DNA of 64,000 bases from Echiichthys vipera (lineage: Eukaryota; Chordata; Actinopteri; Perciformes; Trachinidae): NCBI GenBank assembly GCA_963691815.1, contig OY829667.1, positions 16,444,563-16,508,562 of the forward strand. The letters run 5' to 3'. The position numbers and the translations under genes were made by a program. This document shows, piece after piece, positions 1-12,628 of this stretch (position 1 is the first letter of the stretch; every line of letters begins with the position of its first letter). The notes beneath the pieces were generated by a model. It had not been told where the DNA came from, did not search any database, and saw only the letters and a list, made by a program, of their open reading frames with translations.

Positions 1-1103
1 AGTTCCCCTTTACAGTTGTTTTTCAGGACATCTAGATTAGATGTAGCCATCAATGCACGTTCATGTTATATTTCAACAAAGGATATATCAGTGTTTGCCC
101 CAGGTTTACAGCGTCACAACTTATGCTGTGATCTGACACTATTCAGAAAATACAATTAGATAAAATCAACTTGATGTTCAAAGGGAGCGGGGGGTGCCGT
201 TTGGGGGGGGGGGGGGGGTAATATAATGGTAGGGGGAACACTGTTATTCATACATAAAGCAGTTTTAATGTTAAATTCTTCACATACATGACAGTGTTAT
301 TGATCAGATTTACATGTGAGATGAGAAGGCAGCTTGACAACAGATAAGTCTGTTAAAAGCATGGTCTGGACAAAACTGTTCTGCCCCACAAAACCTCAAA
401 CTTTTCTGCTGTATGGAAAAAATCACATTGACATTTAGGGATTCTAATCAGCCTTTCTATCTCTATACATTTGAACACCTCCCCAGACTCTATTCACACA
501 TTGTAAAAAGAGTCTACACTGGGCTGACAGTGGAAGAGAATGGGCTGATAGACTGCCAGCCACAATACAGACACAATGGGAGGATGCAGAGACAGAGGGA
601 GGGTTAGACAGCGGAGGAGGAGAGTGTTGGTGCTGTCAGGAAACTTGTTGACAACACAGAGATGTACAAGCGAAGATGCCGGTGTTGGGAGGCGAGCGGT
701 GTGACTGTGAACTGTGTGTGTGTATGTATGTGTGGAGAAGGGGGTGTTGGGGTTGCGGACCACTGGAGCACAAAATTGGAAACAATGTGTCGGCAAGAGT
801 TAAAAGCAAATATTTACAGGGCTTTAATTAGCATTGGGAGCAGTGAGTTTCCGGTGTGGGTCAGCGCGTCTACAGCAGAGCTGAGGAACACGGAGGGGCA
901 TGGGTGGTAATTAGATAGACAGTGGTAGATTAATCACAGGATGACAGCGCAGCCTCGCAGCCACACACAAACACATTCACAAGCTATACGCGGCACCATC
1001 ACTTAGTCTGGCAAATACTCTGGACGTTTTCCTCTCACCCAGAGAGGATGGGTGAATCCAGCTTTGACGAGCATACCTTATTCTCTCTTATTTTTCGTCT
1101 AAA
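1..1103. other. Non-coding sequence, no gene seen
   Basis: No exon, RNA gene or recognised transposon was found. The stretch is ordinary mixed-composition DNA with a 16-base guanine run at 203-218 and G/T-rich patches around 712-745. The short open frames at 413-607 and 662-910 have no recognisable domain and no supporting splice context, so they are treated as chance. Confidence 0.6.
203..218 (+). repeat. Poly-G run
   Basis: Sixteen consecutive guanines, preceded at 189-194 by a second short G run. Runs like this are prone to length error in sequencing and can form quadruplex structure. Similar runs occur at 39861-39875 and 54494-54508. Confidence 0.9.
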
Positions 1104-1134
<31 letters not shown>

Positions 1135-1135
1135 T

Positions 1136-1191
<56 letters not shown>
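1104..1191. repeat. (CA)n microsatellite, imperfect
   Basis: An AC dinucleotide array of about 88 bases with CG and GTG interruptions between 1123 and 1137, followed by a perfect tract of about 52 bases. Any frame crossing it translates to Thr-His repeats and is not coding. Confidence 0.95.
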
Positions 1192-1193
<2 letters not shown>

Positions 1194-3374
1194 AGTGCAG
1201 ACTACCCTGCAGACGTGCTCTGATTACCTGCTTCTCCCTCTCCCTTGGTCTCCACTATAAATCACAAGCTCTAAATCCCCTCTACCCACGCCACCAGCTC
1301 CCCTCGCTTAAGGACAGCTCCTGAGTTGCTCTGCCCCCCCACACAGATCCTCCTGTGGGGGATTGCAGGATATGCAGAGGACAGCGTGGTCCTGCCCTAG
1401 GGGGAAGAGTTCTTCCGTAGACTGGAGGACTCTGCCACAGCTTAGTGAAACGTGACAAGTAAGGGGGGAAAGTTTAGTAGTTGGCTGAGTGCGCTGCCAT
1501 TAAACATGCTCCATATGTCATAAATATTTTACCGCCTTCTAAGTGTTTTTGACCTTGGATCAGAGTACTGTAGGTTATACCACACTAAGGGGAAGATACA
1601 AGCAGAGTTTCAAACCCTTTAAGACTTCCTTACAATGGTAGTTAAATTGGGCTGAAATGTCGTTTAAAGGTCTCATCTAAGTGATCAAAAAGCTACTTTA
1701 CCTTTCGTTTTGAACAGAAAGGGACTCAAACGCAGGGTTTTAGAGTTCACCATTCAGGATATGGCTGATAAATGCTTACAGGTTTCAGTGAATGTAATAA
1801 AGTTTTTTTGCCTTTAACTTCCAGGACCTTTAAGGTGATTGGTTTGCAATGACCGCTGTGATACAAATTCAAAGGTTTACAAGCTTTCTTCTCTAACCTC
1901 ATGGTTGCTTTGTTTTTACAGTACTGTGGTCAGTAAAGGCATCGTTTTAAAAAGAAACATTTTTACTTGATCCCTGTAAGTGAGTCCACTGACTGTGAAT
2001 CTCTAGCTGGGCTAGTTGGTCACCAACAGCAGTAGTTCACCATGTAGTCCTGTGAGAATTGTCCCGGGCTTCTAGACTGAAAGATGTGCAGATGAATCTC
2101 CCTGTGCCACTTCCTGGTGTGAGTGGGCTTTTAATCTGAAAGGGTGTCTGCTAACTCTCAATACTGAATGTGATGAAAATGCCGACCAAGACCTAAAATG
2201 GGGGTAAATGAAGGGTTACTTTTTAAACTGGGTGAGTGAGACTCACCAATGCACCAAGGTGGAGGATGTATCCCAAAGCAACATGCGACACAGTTTCAAG
2301 AAAATGTCTGGGGTGACGGGGTGCAACTGAGCAAATGACTACTGCTGAAGGGAAACTGACACACAGAGAGAAACAGTGGCAGAATATAGGGGACATGAGC
2401 ACAAATGTTCCCCAAGCCAGGCTAAAGTGAAGCTGATGAATGTCAGTTGTAGCTTAGAGCTGCTCACTTGCCAAGCAGAAAGGCACTTGGAATTTGTTTA
2501 CAGTTAGACAGGGATTTGCAACCTGACACAGATAAAGGAGTTCCATTAAAATATTGACTTAGAGGATTAGAAAGGTAGGAGAAGCCTTGAAAAGAGACAG
2601 CAAATCTGCAATTTTCCAACTGAGATACCATCAAGGCTCTAGAGAAAAGAGATATTAAGACATCAACAGATAAAAATGGAAGGAGTAATCAGAATTTGCA
2701 GAGTACAAAACAGCAAATATGGAGAGGAGAGCTGTACTCGCACTAATGCACTCGCACAAGTTACTTTTGTCCTCTATCAGTGAATGAGACATTCAAAAAA
2801 CGTTGTAAAGGAAGCGGGCGTTAATGCTTTTTTGACACTTGTTTACTAGTATGTTAAATTAATCATCAAGACTGGGAAGAGCTGCTGCTGGTGTATTTTA
2901 TTAGATTAGATTAAATGTAATTATTGTCTTCTATTATTATTCTATTATCATTATTTTAATAATAAATAAGTCAGTGAATGTGTAGCCATGTTTTTCACTT
3001 AAAATCAAGCCTGATGTTGCCTTACACATAAAAGAATCATCCCAGTCACATCCACACAGTGAGGCACACACCTTGTTAATTTAACAGTGGTATCAGGTAT
3101 CGGATCGCTGTTAGGTATCAACACATATCCAAGCACGGTATCAGAATGAAGACAAATCATATCAGTGGAGATTCAGCCTCTGGGGGCAACAGACAATATT
3201 TCAGGCTTTCTGGTGTAGCCAGCAGATATCCGGGCCAAGACTTCCTCTTCCAAGCGGCGGTTATTGTTTGCAGTTGGATTAGCAACTTGAGACGTGAAAA
3301 TGGAGTCGGAGTTGAGAGACAAGCTCTCTATAAACAGATATGTGCATATATTTGCAGAAAAGTATTAACAAAAA
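1192..3374. other. Unique non-coding sequence
   Basis: About 2.2 kb with no recognised gene or repeat. It is AT-rich, with a particularly AT-rich patch (ATTATTATT and AATAATAAATAA) at 2920-2970. No open frame above 85 codons was found. Nothing further can be supported. Confidence 0.55.
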
Positions 3375-3721
3375 GGGGTGGCAGTAGCTCAGTCCATAGG
3401 TGACTTGGCTGGGAACCGGTGGGTCACTGGATCAAGTCCCTGTGTGGACCATGAATGGAGCGTGAACTGGTGGCTGGAGAGGTGCCAGTTCATCTCCTGG
3501 GCACTGCCGAGGTGCTGTTGAGCAAGACACCGAACCCCCAATTGCTCGGGTCGCGGTCACTGGCAGCCCCCTCGCTCTAACATCTCTCCATTAGTTGCAC
3601 GTATATAGGTCCTGTCTGTGCATGTGTGTGTATTTTGGGCCTGTGTGTGTGTAACATGAAAAAATAGAGTGAAAATTTAATTTCCCCATTGCGGGACGAA
3701 AAGGAATTCTTCTTCTTCTTC
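3375..3721 (+). mobile_element. tRNA-derived SINE, near full length
   Basis: The 5' head is tRNA-like: an A-box-like GTAGCTCAGTCCA near 3384-3396 and a B-box-like GGATCAAGTCC at 3429-3439. A unique body follows that contains GAGCAAGACACCGAACCCC near 3520-3538, a phrase common in teleost SINEs. The 3' end is a CCCCATTGCGGGAC motif at about 3684-3698 and a (TTC)n tail. Flanks TAACAAAAAG (3366-3375) and TAATAAAAAG (3722-3731) look like a 10-bp target duplication with one mismatch. It would be transcribed by RNA polymerase III and moved in trans by a LINE. The tRNA head is not a functional tRNA gene because the cloverleaf is not intact. Confidence 0.82.
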
Positions 3722-3731
3722 TAATAAAAAG

Positions 3732-5189
3732 CTAAATCCTCATCAGATGATAGACGATGGGCTCTTCACACAAACTGTTTACCTGCATGCAACCAAAACA
3801 TGCTCACACATGAAACACACTGTTTCTGCTCCTCAAATCGTGTTCCGTTGTCTGCAGATTCTGCCGTCATGTGCAGAGTTTATCATTTATCTAGCAAGAC
3901 TCATAAAACATTAAACAAACGCATACTGGGCCCCAAACATTTAAACCCAAAGAACTTTTGTAAAATTCTAACGTGGCTAAGAAAGTTTCCAAAGATACCA
4001 AAAATGTATTATTTGAGATATCTAGATCCTTTTATATATTTAATGAAATGGTGCAGCCAAAAAAGTTTGAATATTTCATTAGGTGTAGATATGGTACCTG
4101 TAATGAATACAGAATTCATCTGATACTGTCAGAAAGTTTGGGAAAAGACGATTTTGTATCTTGTGTAATCTTAAGTGAACTTTATATTTGTGGTAATTCA
4201 GTGCAGACATAAGGAAAGTGGGCGTAGCTTTAGATGTATATATAGTGGTAACAGTACACACGCAATAGTGCCGCTAATGGGTACAGTTATTGTGAGGGAG
4301 ACGAGTGCAGATTCACAGAGACACAGACACACAGAAAAAGGCAGGATGGCGCGGCCAACTGAGGACGTGACACTGAGAAATGAAGTCACTGTCATTTGCC
4401 TGGTAATGACCAGCTATGAACCTTGAGCGAGAGTGATATACATAACGATGAATACCACACAGAGAGTGATAGAGAGAGAGAGAGAGAAAGAGGAAGAGGG
4501 AGGGTTTGGAGCGCTGCCATCCTGATCTAGTTGTCCCTGACAGATGGCCGGTGAGGCACATGAACAGCTGATGTGTATGACTGTCTGCTTCCCGAACAAG
4601 AGGACACGTCAACACGTCCCTCTCTACCTGTTGTTGTCCTCCTCTCTCCGCCCCGTCTATTTCGCTCTCCAATTAAATTAATTCAGCGCAGAGCAGGAGT
4701 TTATGATGCATCCCCTCTGTGATGCAAGGAGAGGTTGAGGGATACATATCAAAAAGAAAGGGCGTCATGAGAGTAACCCTCAGATGATAATCAGCATTAT
4801 TAATAGTAAATCGCAGCAGCAAAACACTCTCTGCCCGAGATCTTCCTCACTCTCTTTCCCTCCTCCCCTCCGTTGACTATTGAAATGAGTCATGAATATT
4901 CCTCCATGCTTTAATCTATAGCTGAGCTCAATTAGAAGTGCTGTTTGTTTTACAACTGGGGGGTTGGGGGGGGGTGGGGGTGCTCATAAATAAACTGAGC
5001 ATGATCAGCAGCATAATATGGAGTACACTGGGTGTTCTTTTTACTGATTATCTGATGTGCATGATGATGATGAGGGCATGTAACGTACACTTTGTTCTGG
5101 TAAAGGCTGTATATGCAATTGTTTTTCAGATGAATTGTTAGTTCCCAAAAAATCAATGCCAAAGACGTTTAAACTACAATTGTTCCGAA
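3732..5189. other. Non-coding sequence with a (GA)n patch
   Basis: No gene was recognised. A purine (GA) run lies near 4469-4490 and a G-rich run at 4959-4980. The portion 4650-4936 is marked separately as a possible regulatory stretch. Open frames on both strands here overlap each other and carry no domain. Confidence 0.5.
4650..4936. promoter_or_regulatory. Possible conserved regulatory element (weak)
   Basis: A stretch with little simple repeat and a cluster of developmental-factor-like words: TTAAATTAATT near 4671-4682 (homeodomain type), TGAGTCATGAATATT near 4886-4900 (AP-1 and POU-like) and CTCAATTAG near 4927-4935. Word matches of this length are expected by chance. The call rests only on clustering and lack of repeats. 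Cross-species alignment would decide it. Confidence 0.15.
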
Positions 5190-5326
5190 CTCCACGGGTT
5201 GGGTCTATGTAAATCATGATTAAGTCATAGAGTGTGGTCTTTACCTACTCTGTAAAGTGTCCTGAGAAAACTTTTGTTGTGATTTGGCACTATAAATAAA
5301 ATTGAATTGAATTAAATTGAATTGAA
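5190..5326 (+). mobile_element. 3' part of a SINE/LINE retroposon with (ATTGA)n tail
   Basis: The segment ends in TGTTGTGATTTGGCACTAT, then ATAAATAAA and repeated ATTGA units. This is the 3' tail shared by many percomorph SINEs and their partner LINEs. The 5' end is unclear and no tRNA head is visible, so it is probably a 5'-truncated copy. Family assignment is from memory. Confidence 0.7.
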
Positions 5327-8300
5327 CAGAGGCGAAACAGACAATGAACAGTAATGGTGCCAATTTTGCCACTAAATAATTCTTAGTAATTGCCAAAAAA
5401 AAGTGTCCCTGCTCAGATTCTTCTCGCCGACCATCAATTTTGCCAGCTGAAATGACAACTATCGCTGGTATATTTCATCAACTGTAGCTTGATGGCTAAT
5501 TAAGCTAATGCAGGCTTCAAACAGCCTCCATTTTAAACAAGAAACCTGTAAAAAGGGACTGGAATCTGCACTTGATGGCTGCATACATGATGATGCTTGA
5601 AGACTGAGGAGACACCTCTATTCATGTGCATGTGTAGATGGTGATGGAAGTGTTGAATTGAATACCTTCAGGTCTGAATGACTGAATGAGGTCTGCTGGT
5701 TTGCAGCAAACAGAGAGACATCTCTTCAGCTACCGCAGGGTTTACTGGCAAAATGTGCCTGCGTGAAGTTTCACTCTGCTCCTTCTTCTCTGTCTGTCTT
5801 CAACACTTTCCTCTGCTCTTGCTGTCTTTCCAGCGATCTCCCTCTCCGATTCCATCTCAAACAGTTTGTCTTTTCCCTCCTTTGCCGCTGTACGACTCCT
5901 ATCATCTGTTCGCCCCCTGTCCCCCCTTCCTCCTCTCTTGATCCCTCCTCCTGTGCTGCTGCTACTGTACTTCGATGTGTGTGTGCATGTGCGTATGAGG
6001 CATGTTTGAGGAGTCACAGCGGTGCGGCACAGCACAGTGGGATATCGAACACGACCGCCTTCTTTCTCTATCCGTAATTCTTTTTTCTCTCGATAGCTGA
6101 ACCTAAGGAATCGGGAGTCTTTGCTCCTCGGCTCACAGGGAAATAATGAGGTGAAGTGGAGAGTGGCGGCTTCACTACCTAATAGAGACGGAAGACCGAC
6201 TGAAGAGTGAGGCGCGAGGAGGAGGCCTGAGAGACTTGTTCCACTTGGTGTTTGAAGGAGAGGCAGGTCAATCCACGGTGGCTTGTGCCTCAGTCCGCCA
6301 GGGGCGAGGGTGTGTCTGCATGTTAGTGTGTATGTCCCCCTTTTTTTTGTTGTTGTCGTTTCTCTGCCTGCATGTTACTCACACCTCTGGGATCCACAAC
6401 ACACTGTTCCTGTGCACCAAATGGAGCAATTCCAAGAAAAGTGTTTTTATGTGTGTGAGCGCATGTGTGTTTCACTGCTTAAGCCTCTTCATATGCACAC
6501 ATAGACGCAGTGCAAAAGAAAGTAGGTTACTCTGTTATTTTTTTGCTCGTTTCCACAGCCTCTCACTTTTGTTGCCTCTCACTCCCTCTTTCCTTTGCTT
6601 CTTCAGTGCAGCAGCATGAAAAATGAATAAGACAGTGCGGCGTGTTTGATCCTCTCTCACAGCCACTGCTGTAATTTGAGATAGGAGGAGGGGGGGTTAA
6701 GACCAGTCCGACCATAAACCCACTTTTAAGAGATGACGCAAATCGAGATGCGGCAACTGCAGTCATCAAGCCCTGTCCCTGTCTCCCTCTACTTTCCTCC
6801 AAAAACTGTCCCACTTCCTTTTTTCTTTGCCTTCATTTGAACTGGCCTCCTTTGTTTTGCCTTCTGTTTAGCCCCTACTCCCTATTTTCTTTCTCCCCTA
6901 GGTGCAATTTTCACTGAGATATATTCAACGCTCAATACTCATCTACTTTTCTCCTAAATCTTGGCGCCTGTGTGTGTATTGTGAGTCCCTTTTAGTGTGT
7001 GGGCAGGCAGCAATAGCCCTCTGACCACAGGACAAATCCCCTACTCATAAACCTATAATCTTTATAGCTCCCCACGAGAATAATTACCCTTTCAGGCCAA
7101 CAGTAGGCGCTACAACTGACTATAAAGGCTTATATTTGATTGCATCTTTGAAATTGATAGCGTAATTCAAAGCTAAATAATATAGTGTAAAAATCGAAGC
7201 TCAGAATCAGTCATTCTAACCCTGGACCATATGCTAGTCTGCAGATTTGTGCCAAATCAAAATTGAGCTCCAAGTGCAAAACTGCATAATGTCCTCTTGG
7301 TAAAGAACCACACTGTGTTCTTTGTGGAGAAGCAGCCCAGTGCGGGAGCGCCCAGTCTCAGGGACAGCAGCCGCCCCGGCACAGTCTGAAACACCAAATG
7401 ACACCACTGAAGTCTCGAAGTGATCATGTATCATGTCTGCCGGCTGCTCTGAGGCTCTGTAATTAATAACAGTGGCCAATAAAAATTAGGGCTGGGCACC
7501 AGCGGGCAGTTGCCGAGCTGAATGTGGAAAACTTGTGGTTGATCTGGTGTCCATCTAAAGCCTCTGAGCCCTGTTGGCGCTGCCACGCCACACTAGCACC
7601 TGCTCCCAAACTGCGGCAGCTAACAGCTTTAAGTGTGTGTGTGCGTGTGGGTGCTGGCAAGGGGGCCGGGCGACACGGGCTGTTAGGAAAGGGAGGGTAG
7701 AGGGGCACAGTTTGCTCTGATAGGGTGGTTGATTCCTAACAATACGCTAGCGTCAGCCACTAGCCTCTTGGGCTTACTGAACTGTGGAGCTGTGATTCAT
7801 CTGTTTTAATTCACTGGAGCTGGATAGCTTTGTGACTGGGAAACAACACACACATGGTGAGTGAGCAGGTGTGAACAAACAGTGCATACACAAGGGCCAT
7901 GACATAGCAAACAAATGCACAATAGAACACATGTTCAGAAAGCAACTGCTCATTGTTCATATGCGGTGTGGTACAATTTGATCTAAATGTACTTGTTTTG
8001 ACAAAGATGTAGACCTGAGAATGTGACACTGCTGCTCTCTCACACATGCAATGAACACACATAACGCATTAAATATGAGCATTCATGCATAGTCGGTTCA
8101 TACAGAAATGTGTTTACATTGTCGAGGCAGAGACTGTCGTCAGGGAAACAAACACAAAGTGTGCAACAGTGTGCTGAGACGTCTTAAATTGTGTTCTTTG
8201 TTCATTTAGTGTGCAATTACTAATATGAACAACTGTTTGATGCGCACATTGGTGAGACATCTATTGTAGTTGAGGAACATGTGTTTATGCACGTGAGCAC

Positions 8301-10453
8301 TACTGTACACATTTTATTGTTTTATGAGGCAATCAATGCAGAACGTATGCAATAAAATGTATTTATATATGCAATACCACCATCTGAATATCTGATAAAG
8401 TGTTAGCTTACTATGCAGTTTGCACATCTGCACGCACTTCTGTTTATTCTTATTATTCCATCTGTACAGCTAATGGGAAGAGCTATTATCGCCCACTGGC
8501 ACATTTTCTTATAACCTGTAAACTTGCCCGCTGTATTTTAATGCAAGTTTTATGTTCTGCATTCATTTCAGCAGGTCTGGTTGTTGTTAGTGCTCTGCCA
8601 ATGGTTGTCTTTGTAAGCTGATTATAATTGGGTTTTTTTTTCAAGTCTGTAGTCTGGCAATTATCAATCAGACTACTGATTTAGATAATGCACTATATTT
8701 TTAGACGGATGCTTTATCAATTATACCGCATGGAAGAGTGCACAGTAAGAGTAAATATCATAATTCAATCATATAATGTCTTTCTACATTCTGGGGTACC
8801 TAAACAGTCTTGAATTGCATAAATTGAGCTGATCTGAAACTCTTGTGGATTCAATGAGCCCAGTATTATTGATGTGCAATGATGTTCATCCCTATAGTAT
8901 CTATTTCCTCGTAGAGAGAGCATTTTTTTTTTAAACTTGACCTCACTGTATAAAATGAGCTGTTGTGACCTCTGGGGTAATCACAGCCTCATGAAACTAC
9001 AACCACAAGTTAGAGAGCTGGAACATTCAGAGGATGGATGGCTTTCCTACGTATGCTGTCGATAAGGGGGTCACGGAGCAGTTGCACAACCGAAGTGCGG
9101 GCCAGCCAATCACAGAAACATCTGTCTGGTGTCTTCATGTGGTATTTTTGGAGAGAGTTGACATTTTAGATCAATTCTCAAGTGGTAAAAATGGTTCAAT
9201 TTAGTTTGTGTAAAAAACTGTATCATAAATACACTTTCACAGTTTATTTAAATACAGTAACGTCATTTTTATGACAGAACACATACATTTGCTGTGAGCG
9301 ATCTCCATCTTGCATCTCAAGAAGTTAGTAGTTAGTAATACATAAATAAGAAATGTCAGCTCTTGCATCCTCACGGGGACGTCCCACATGTGATTTGTAG
9401 GTGCTAAACGTACATCCAACATCGTCCAAAAAAACTTTTAGCACCGCTCGTGCTACATTAGAAATGGCTTAGCACTATAAATGTACCTTTCACAACTCAT
9501 GCCAAACCGAGGCAACTGCCAAAATATCCAGCGCTAATCACACCACATTTAACACCCCCATCGCCTCACCCTTTTCCCCCCAGCCTCTCCCTGTGAGATC
9601 TACCTAACGACCCTGTCTCCTGCTCGAAGGCACATGGAGCATCATTTGCATATCACTCCCCTAATGCCTTTCCATTTGCAAGGTTGCTCATTTGTTTTGC
9701 CGAATTAGGATGTTTTTCTTTTTTTTTTAGCAGCTCACTTTTAGCTGAGAGTCTGCTGTGGTACAGCAAGCGAGAGAGAGGCAGACCTGAAGACATGCAG
9801 TTTGCTCTTTGAACGCTATTGTGCAATAATGTAATTCAGCCTGAACAGCATGGCCTTCCTAACAAACACCGTGTGTGTCTGTCGGTGTGTGTGTGTGTAT
9901 ATCTGTGAGAGCACTTTGCCATCACCCTGCCCACTCACATATGGCCATACCTTCTGCTCCTAATACTTCAGCCAGGACTCGCCTCAATGTTAACATAAAG
10001 CCATAAATACATCTTGAGTTGTAAATAATGTTGTTCCATTCAATATGCATCTAAAGGGGCATACAGCACTTTTTAAAATGCTGAATGACAGCTTTAATAA
10101 CAATACATAAACAAAGCCAGAGGGCAAACAAGAGCGATGTCTAAAGCTGCTCCACTAATAATAAATGGCGGACTGAGTGATTCATGGTTAAGGAAAACAC
10201 ACTCAAAGACATTGTGTTACACTGTCGCTCCCCAATCTTTGTCATAATACTCACAAACACACGTAGGATGCAACAAACAATTACTCATGAAACGGGAGCA
10301 AATATTAAGTTGTCGTTTCATATTACTCCATTAATTGTACTACTACTATACTGTATATTTATGTGAACAAAGTTTCTTTCTTATCTCTGTATCTGAAAGT
10401 TATACAAAACTGATGACCTTACATCGGTCGATCTACATTTTGAATAAATGCAT
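5327..10453. other. Long non-coding stretch, few repeats
   Basis: About 5 kb with no recognised exon. Pyrimidine-rich patches at 5765-5945 and 6540-6610 and short (GT)n patches (7635-7650, 9872-9898) account for most of the low complexity. Open frames such as 6236-6619 fall in the pyrimidine-rich patches and give Leu/Ser/Phe-rich translations with no domain. No known transposon end was recognised. Confidence 0.5.
9620..9745. promoter_or_regulatory. Possible regulatory element with two ATTTGCA words (weak)
   Basis: An octamer ATTTGCAT (9644-9651) and a second ATTTGCA (9674-9680) lie 30 bases apart in otherwise unique sequence, followed by GAATTAGG. The octamer is the POU-factor binding word. 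This suggests, but does not show, an enhancer. Chance occurrence is plausible. Confidence 0.15.
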
Positions 10454-10705
10454 TAGAGCTGCAAAGATGAATCGATTCATTGATTAGTTGTCAACTACTA
10501 CATTTAACTATTATCATAGTCGTTTTATTGCTTTGAGAAAAAAGTTCTCTCTCAAAATTCTCAAAATAAAATGTGAATTTCCTCCTCTACGACAGTAAAC
10601 GGAATTTCTTTGAGTTGTGGACAAAACAAGACAATTGAGGATGACACCTTGGACTCTGGGAAACACTGACCGATATTTTTATATTTTAAGTAATCGATTT
10701 CCATT
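10454..10705 (+). mobile_element. MITE copy, TAGGGCTGCAAC family, 3' truncated
   Basis: The 5' end reads TAGAGCTGCAAAGATGAATC. The body contains a phrase ending GTTGTGGACAAAACAAGAC near 10615-10633 and GGGAAACACTGACCGATATT near 10658-10677, which recurs in the copy at 30770-30999. The matching 3' inverted terminus is missing. At least four other copies of this family lie in the window (14702-15821, 19307-19490, 30745-30999, 61262-62320). Confidence 0.75.
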
Positions 10706-11724
10706 CTCTAGGGGACAAACACATGTCCTACATCTGCACTACATCTATATTTAGCTTTAAAAGCAAAGCACTCTGTACTTTCTAATGAGGCATAACTTCA
10801 TTCAAGTATTTTTACATCTCAACAAGAAAAGTTTCAGTAAAACTTTGTTGCAGAGACCTTCAAGATCATTTCCGGGCAACTCTCATTATGTGCATTTGAC
10901 ATGTGACATGTTCTATCCTCCTGGGAAACAATACATATTTGATACAAGTGAATGAGCTGGCTAGTACAACATTAACCAAGATGACAGGGATTAGCCTGAC
11001 ATTCAGAGGGATGACTAGAGAAGCTTTTCTTTGGAGTGCAGCTGGACACAAATGATAACTGCAGCGCAGATAATGATTTAAATTAAGTTTTTGCATGTCA
11101 TATGGTATCATCCAAAAGAAATATAGGACTAGAGTTCTCTATAAAAATCTTACAATGGGAATTTATCATCTTTCTCTCATTGGTGTGTACTTTGCTTAAA
11201 GATAAAGTAATCATAAAAAGGAAATCCTGGTTTAGCAAAGGTTAAAGGGAAAATCCTCCAGCTCTCAATTATGACCTTAAATACTGCAGCTCGTGGTAAT
11301 TTATGTATGACGAGACTTTAATTAGCGAGGAGACAGCCTCACATTAGTCACTGTCATTCATACTCAACTGTAGAAATCCATACATTTAATGTGTAGTTCA
11401 ATGAGTCGGTGTATTGAGACAGTGATTCACTATCAGGGGTACTTGTACCCTGGGGGGTCCTTCTGCTGTTGCCACGACGTACTTGGAAAGCTTGTGGAGC
11501 AGTTCACAGGAAAACATTAAAATTATGATTTAATTACAAGCTATAACATCTAAACGCTACATGTGCAACGTTTTGTAAGAGTAAATGAAAGATAACCATT
11601 AGCATGCTAAGTTTAAACAGGTTGTGAATACATGGTCAAAAACGTATCTAAAAGTGATAACTGTTAATACCAGTTTAAATAATTCATTGATAAACTTTTA
11701 TCAATAAATAAATAAGAAATAAAA
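10706..11724. other. Unique AT-rich non-coding sequence
   Basis: No gene or transposon recognised. The open frame at 10866-11111 on the minus strand has no domain and no codon-usage cue. From about 11590 the sequence drifts into degenerate words resembling the minisatellite that follows. Confidence 0.5.
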
Positions 11725-12410
11725 TGAAATAGTGAGCCAAGGGTAATGGATCTATGGTTAAAAAAGTTAGCAAAATAAATGGTTGAAAAGGTTAGCTAAA
11801 AGTAAAGGATAAATGATTGAAATAGTTAGCCAAAAGTAACAAATACATGGTTTAAATAGTTAACCACATGTAAAGAACAAGCGATTGAAATTGTTAGCCA
11901 AAAGTAATAGATAAATGGTTGAAAAAGTTAGCTAAAAGTAAAGGATAAATGATTGAAATAGTAAGCTAAAAGTAACAGATAAATGGTTGAAAAAGTTAGC
12001 TAAAAGTAAAGGATAAATGATTGAAATAGTAAGCTAAAAGTAACAGATAAATGGTTGAAAAGGTTAGCTAAGAGTAAAGGATAAATAATTGAAATAGTTA
12101 GCCAAAAGTAATAGATAAATGGTTGAAAAGGATAGCTAAGAGTAAAGGATAAATGATTGAAATAGTTAGCCAAAAGTAATAGATAAATGGTTGAAAAGGA
12201 TAGCTAAGAGTAAAGGATAAATGATTTAAATTGTTAGCCAAAAGTAACAGATAAATGGTTGAAAAAGTTAGCTAAAAGTAAAGGATAAATGATTGAAATT
12301 GTTAGCCAAAAGTAACAGATAAATGGTTTAAATAGTTAGCTAAAAAGAATGACTAAAAGGTGAAATAGAGTTAGCTAAAAGTAATGGATACATTTTTGAA
12401 AAACTTAACT
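11725..12410 (+). repeat. AT-rich minisatellite, 34-bp unit in 68-bp higher-order pairs
   Basis: About 20 tandem units of 34 bases. Two unit types alternate through much of the array: one of the form GATAAATGGTTGAAAAAGTT followed by AGCTAAAAGTAAAG, and one of the form GATAAATGATTGAAATAGTT followed by AGCCAAAAGTAACA. Alternation gives a 68-base higher-order period, best kept at about 11880-12330, with edges decaying on both sides. There is no coding frame. Confidence 0.9.
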
Positions 12411-12628
12411 TAACTTAAAAAGTAATGATTGAAATAGAGCTTCAGCCCAACCAGTAGTAGGACAACTCCAAATCAAGCTAAATATTGACAGTTCAATTGT
12501 ATGAAACAACTAACAATATCCAATTTTATATATTGAATAGTGTCATATATTTTGAACACACATTTGGAATTGATGAATGGGGTTTGTGAGTTCGTCTAAC
12601 AAGGCTGTGGAAGTACCTTGGACCAAAG

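Noticed and set aside
3375..3450. tRNA gene
   Set aside because: A and B boxes are present, but the sequence continues into a SINE body and the cloverleaf is not intact. The same reasoning applies at 39246-39325.
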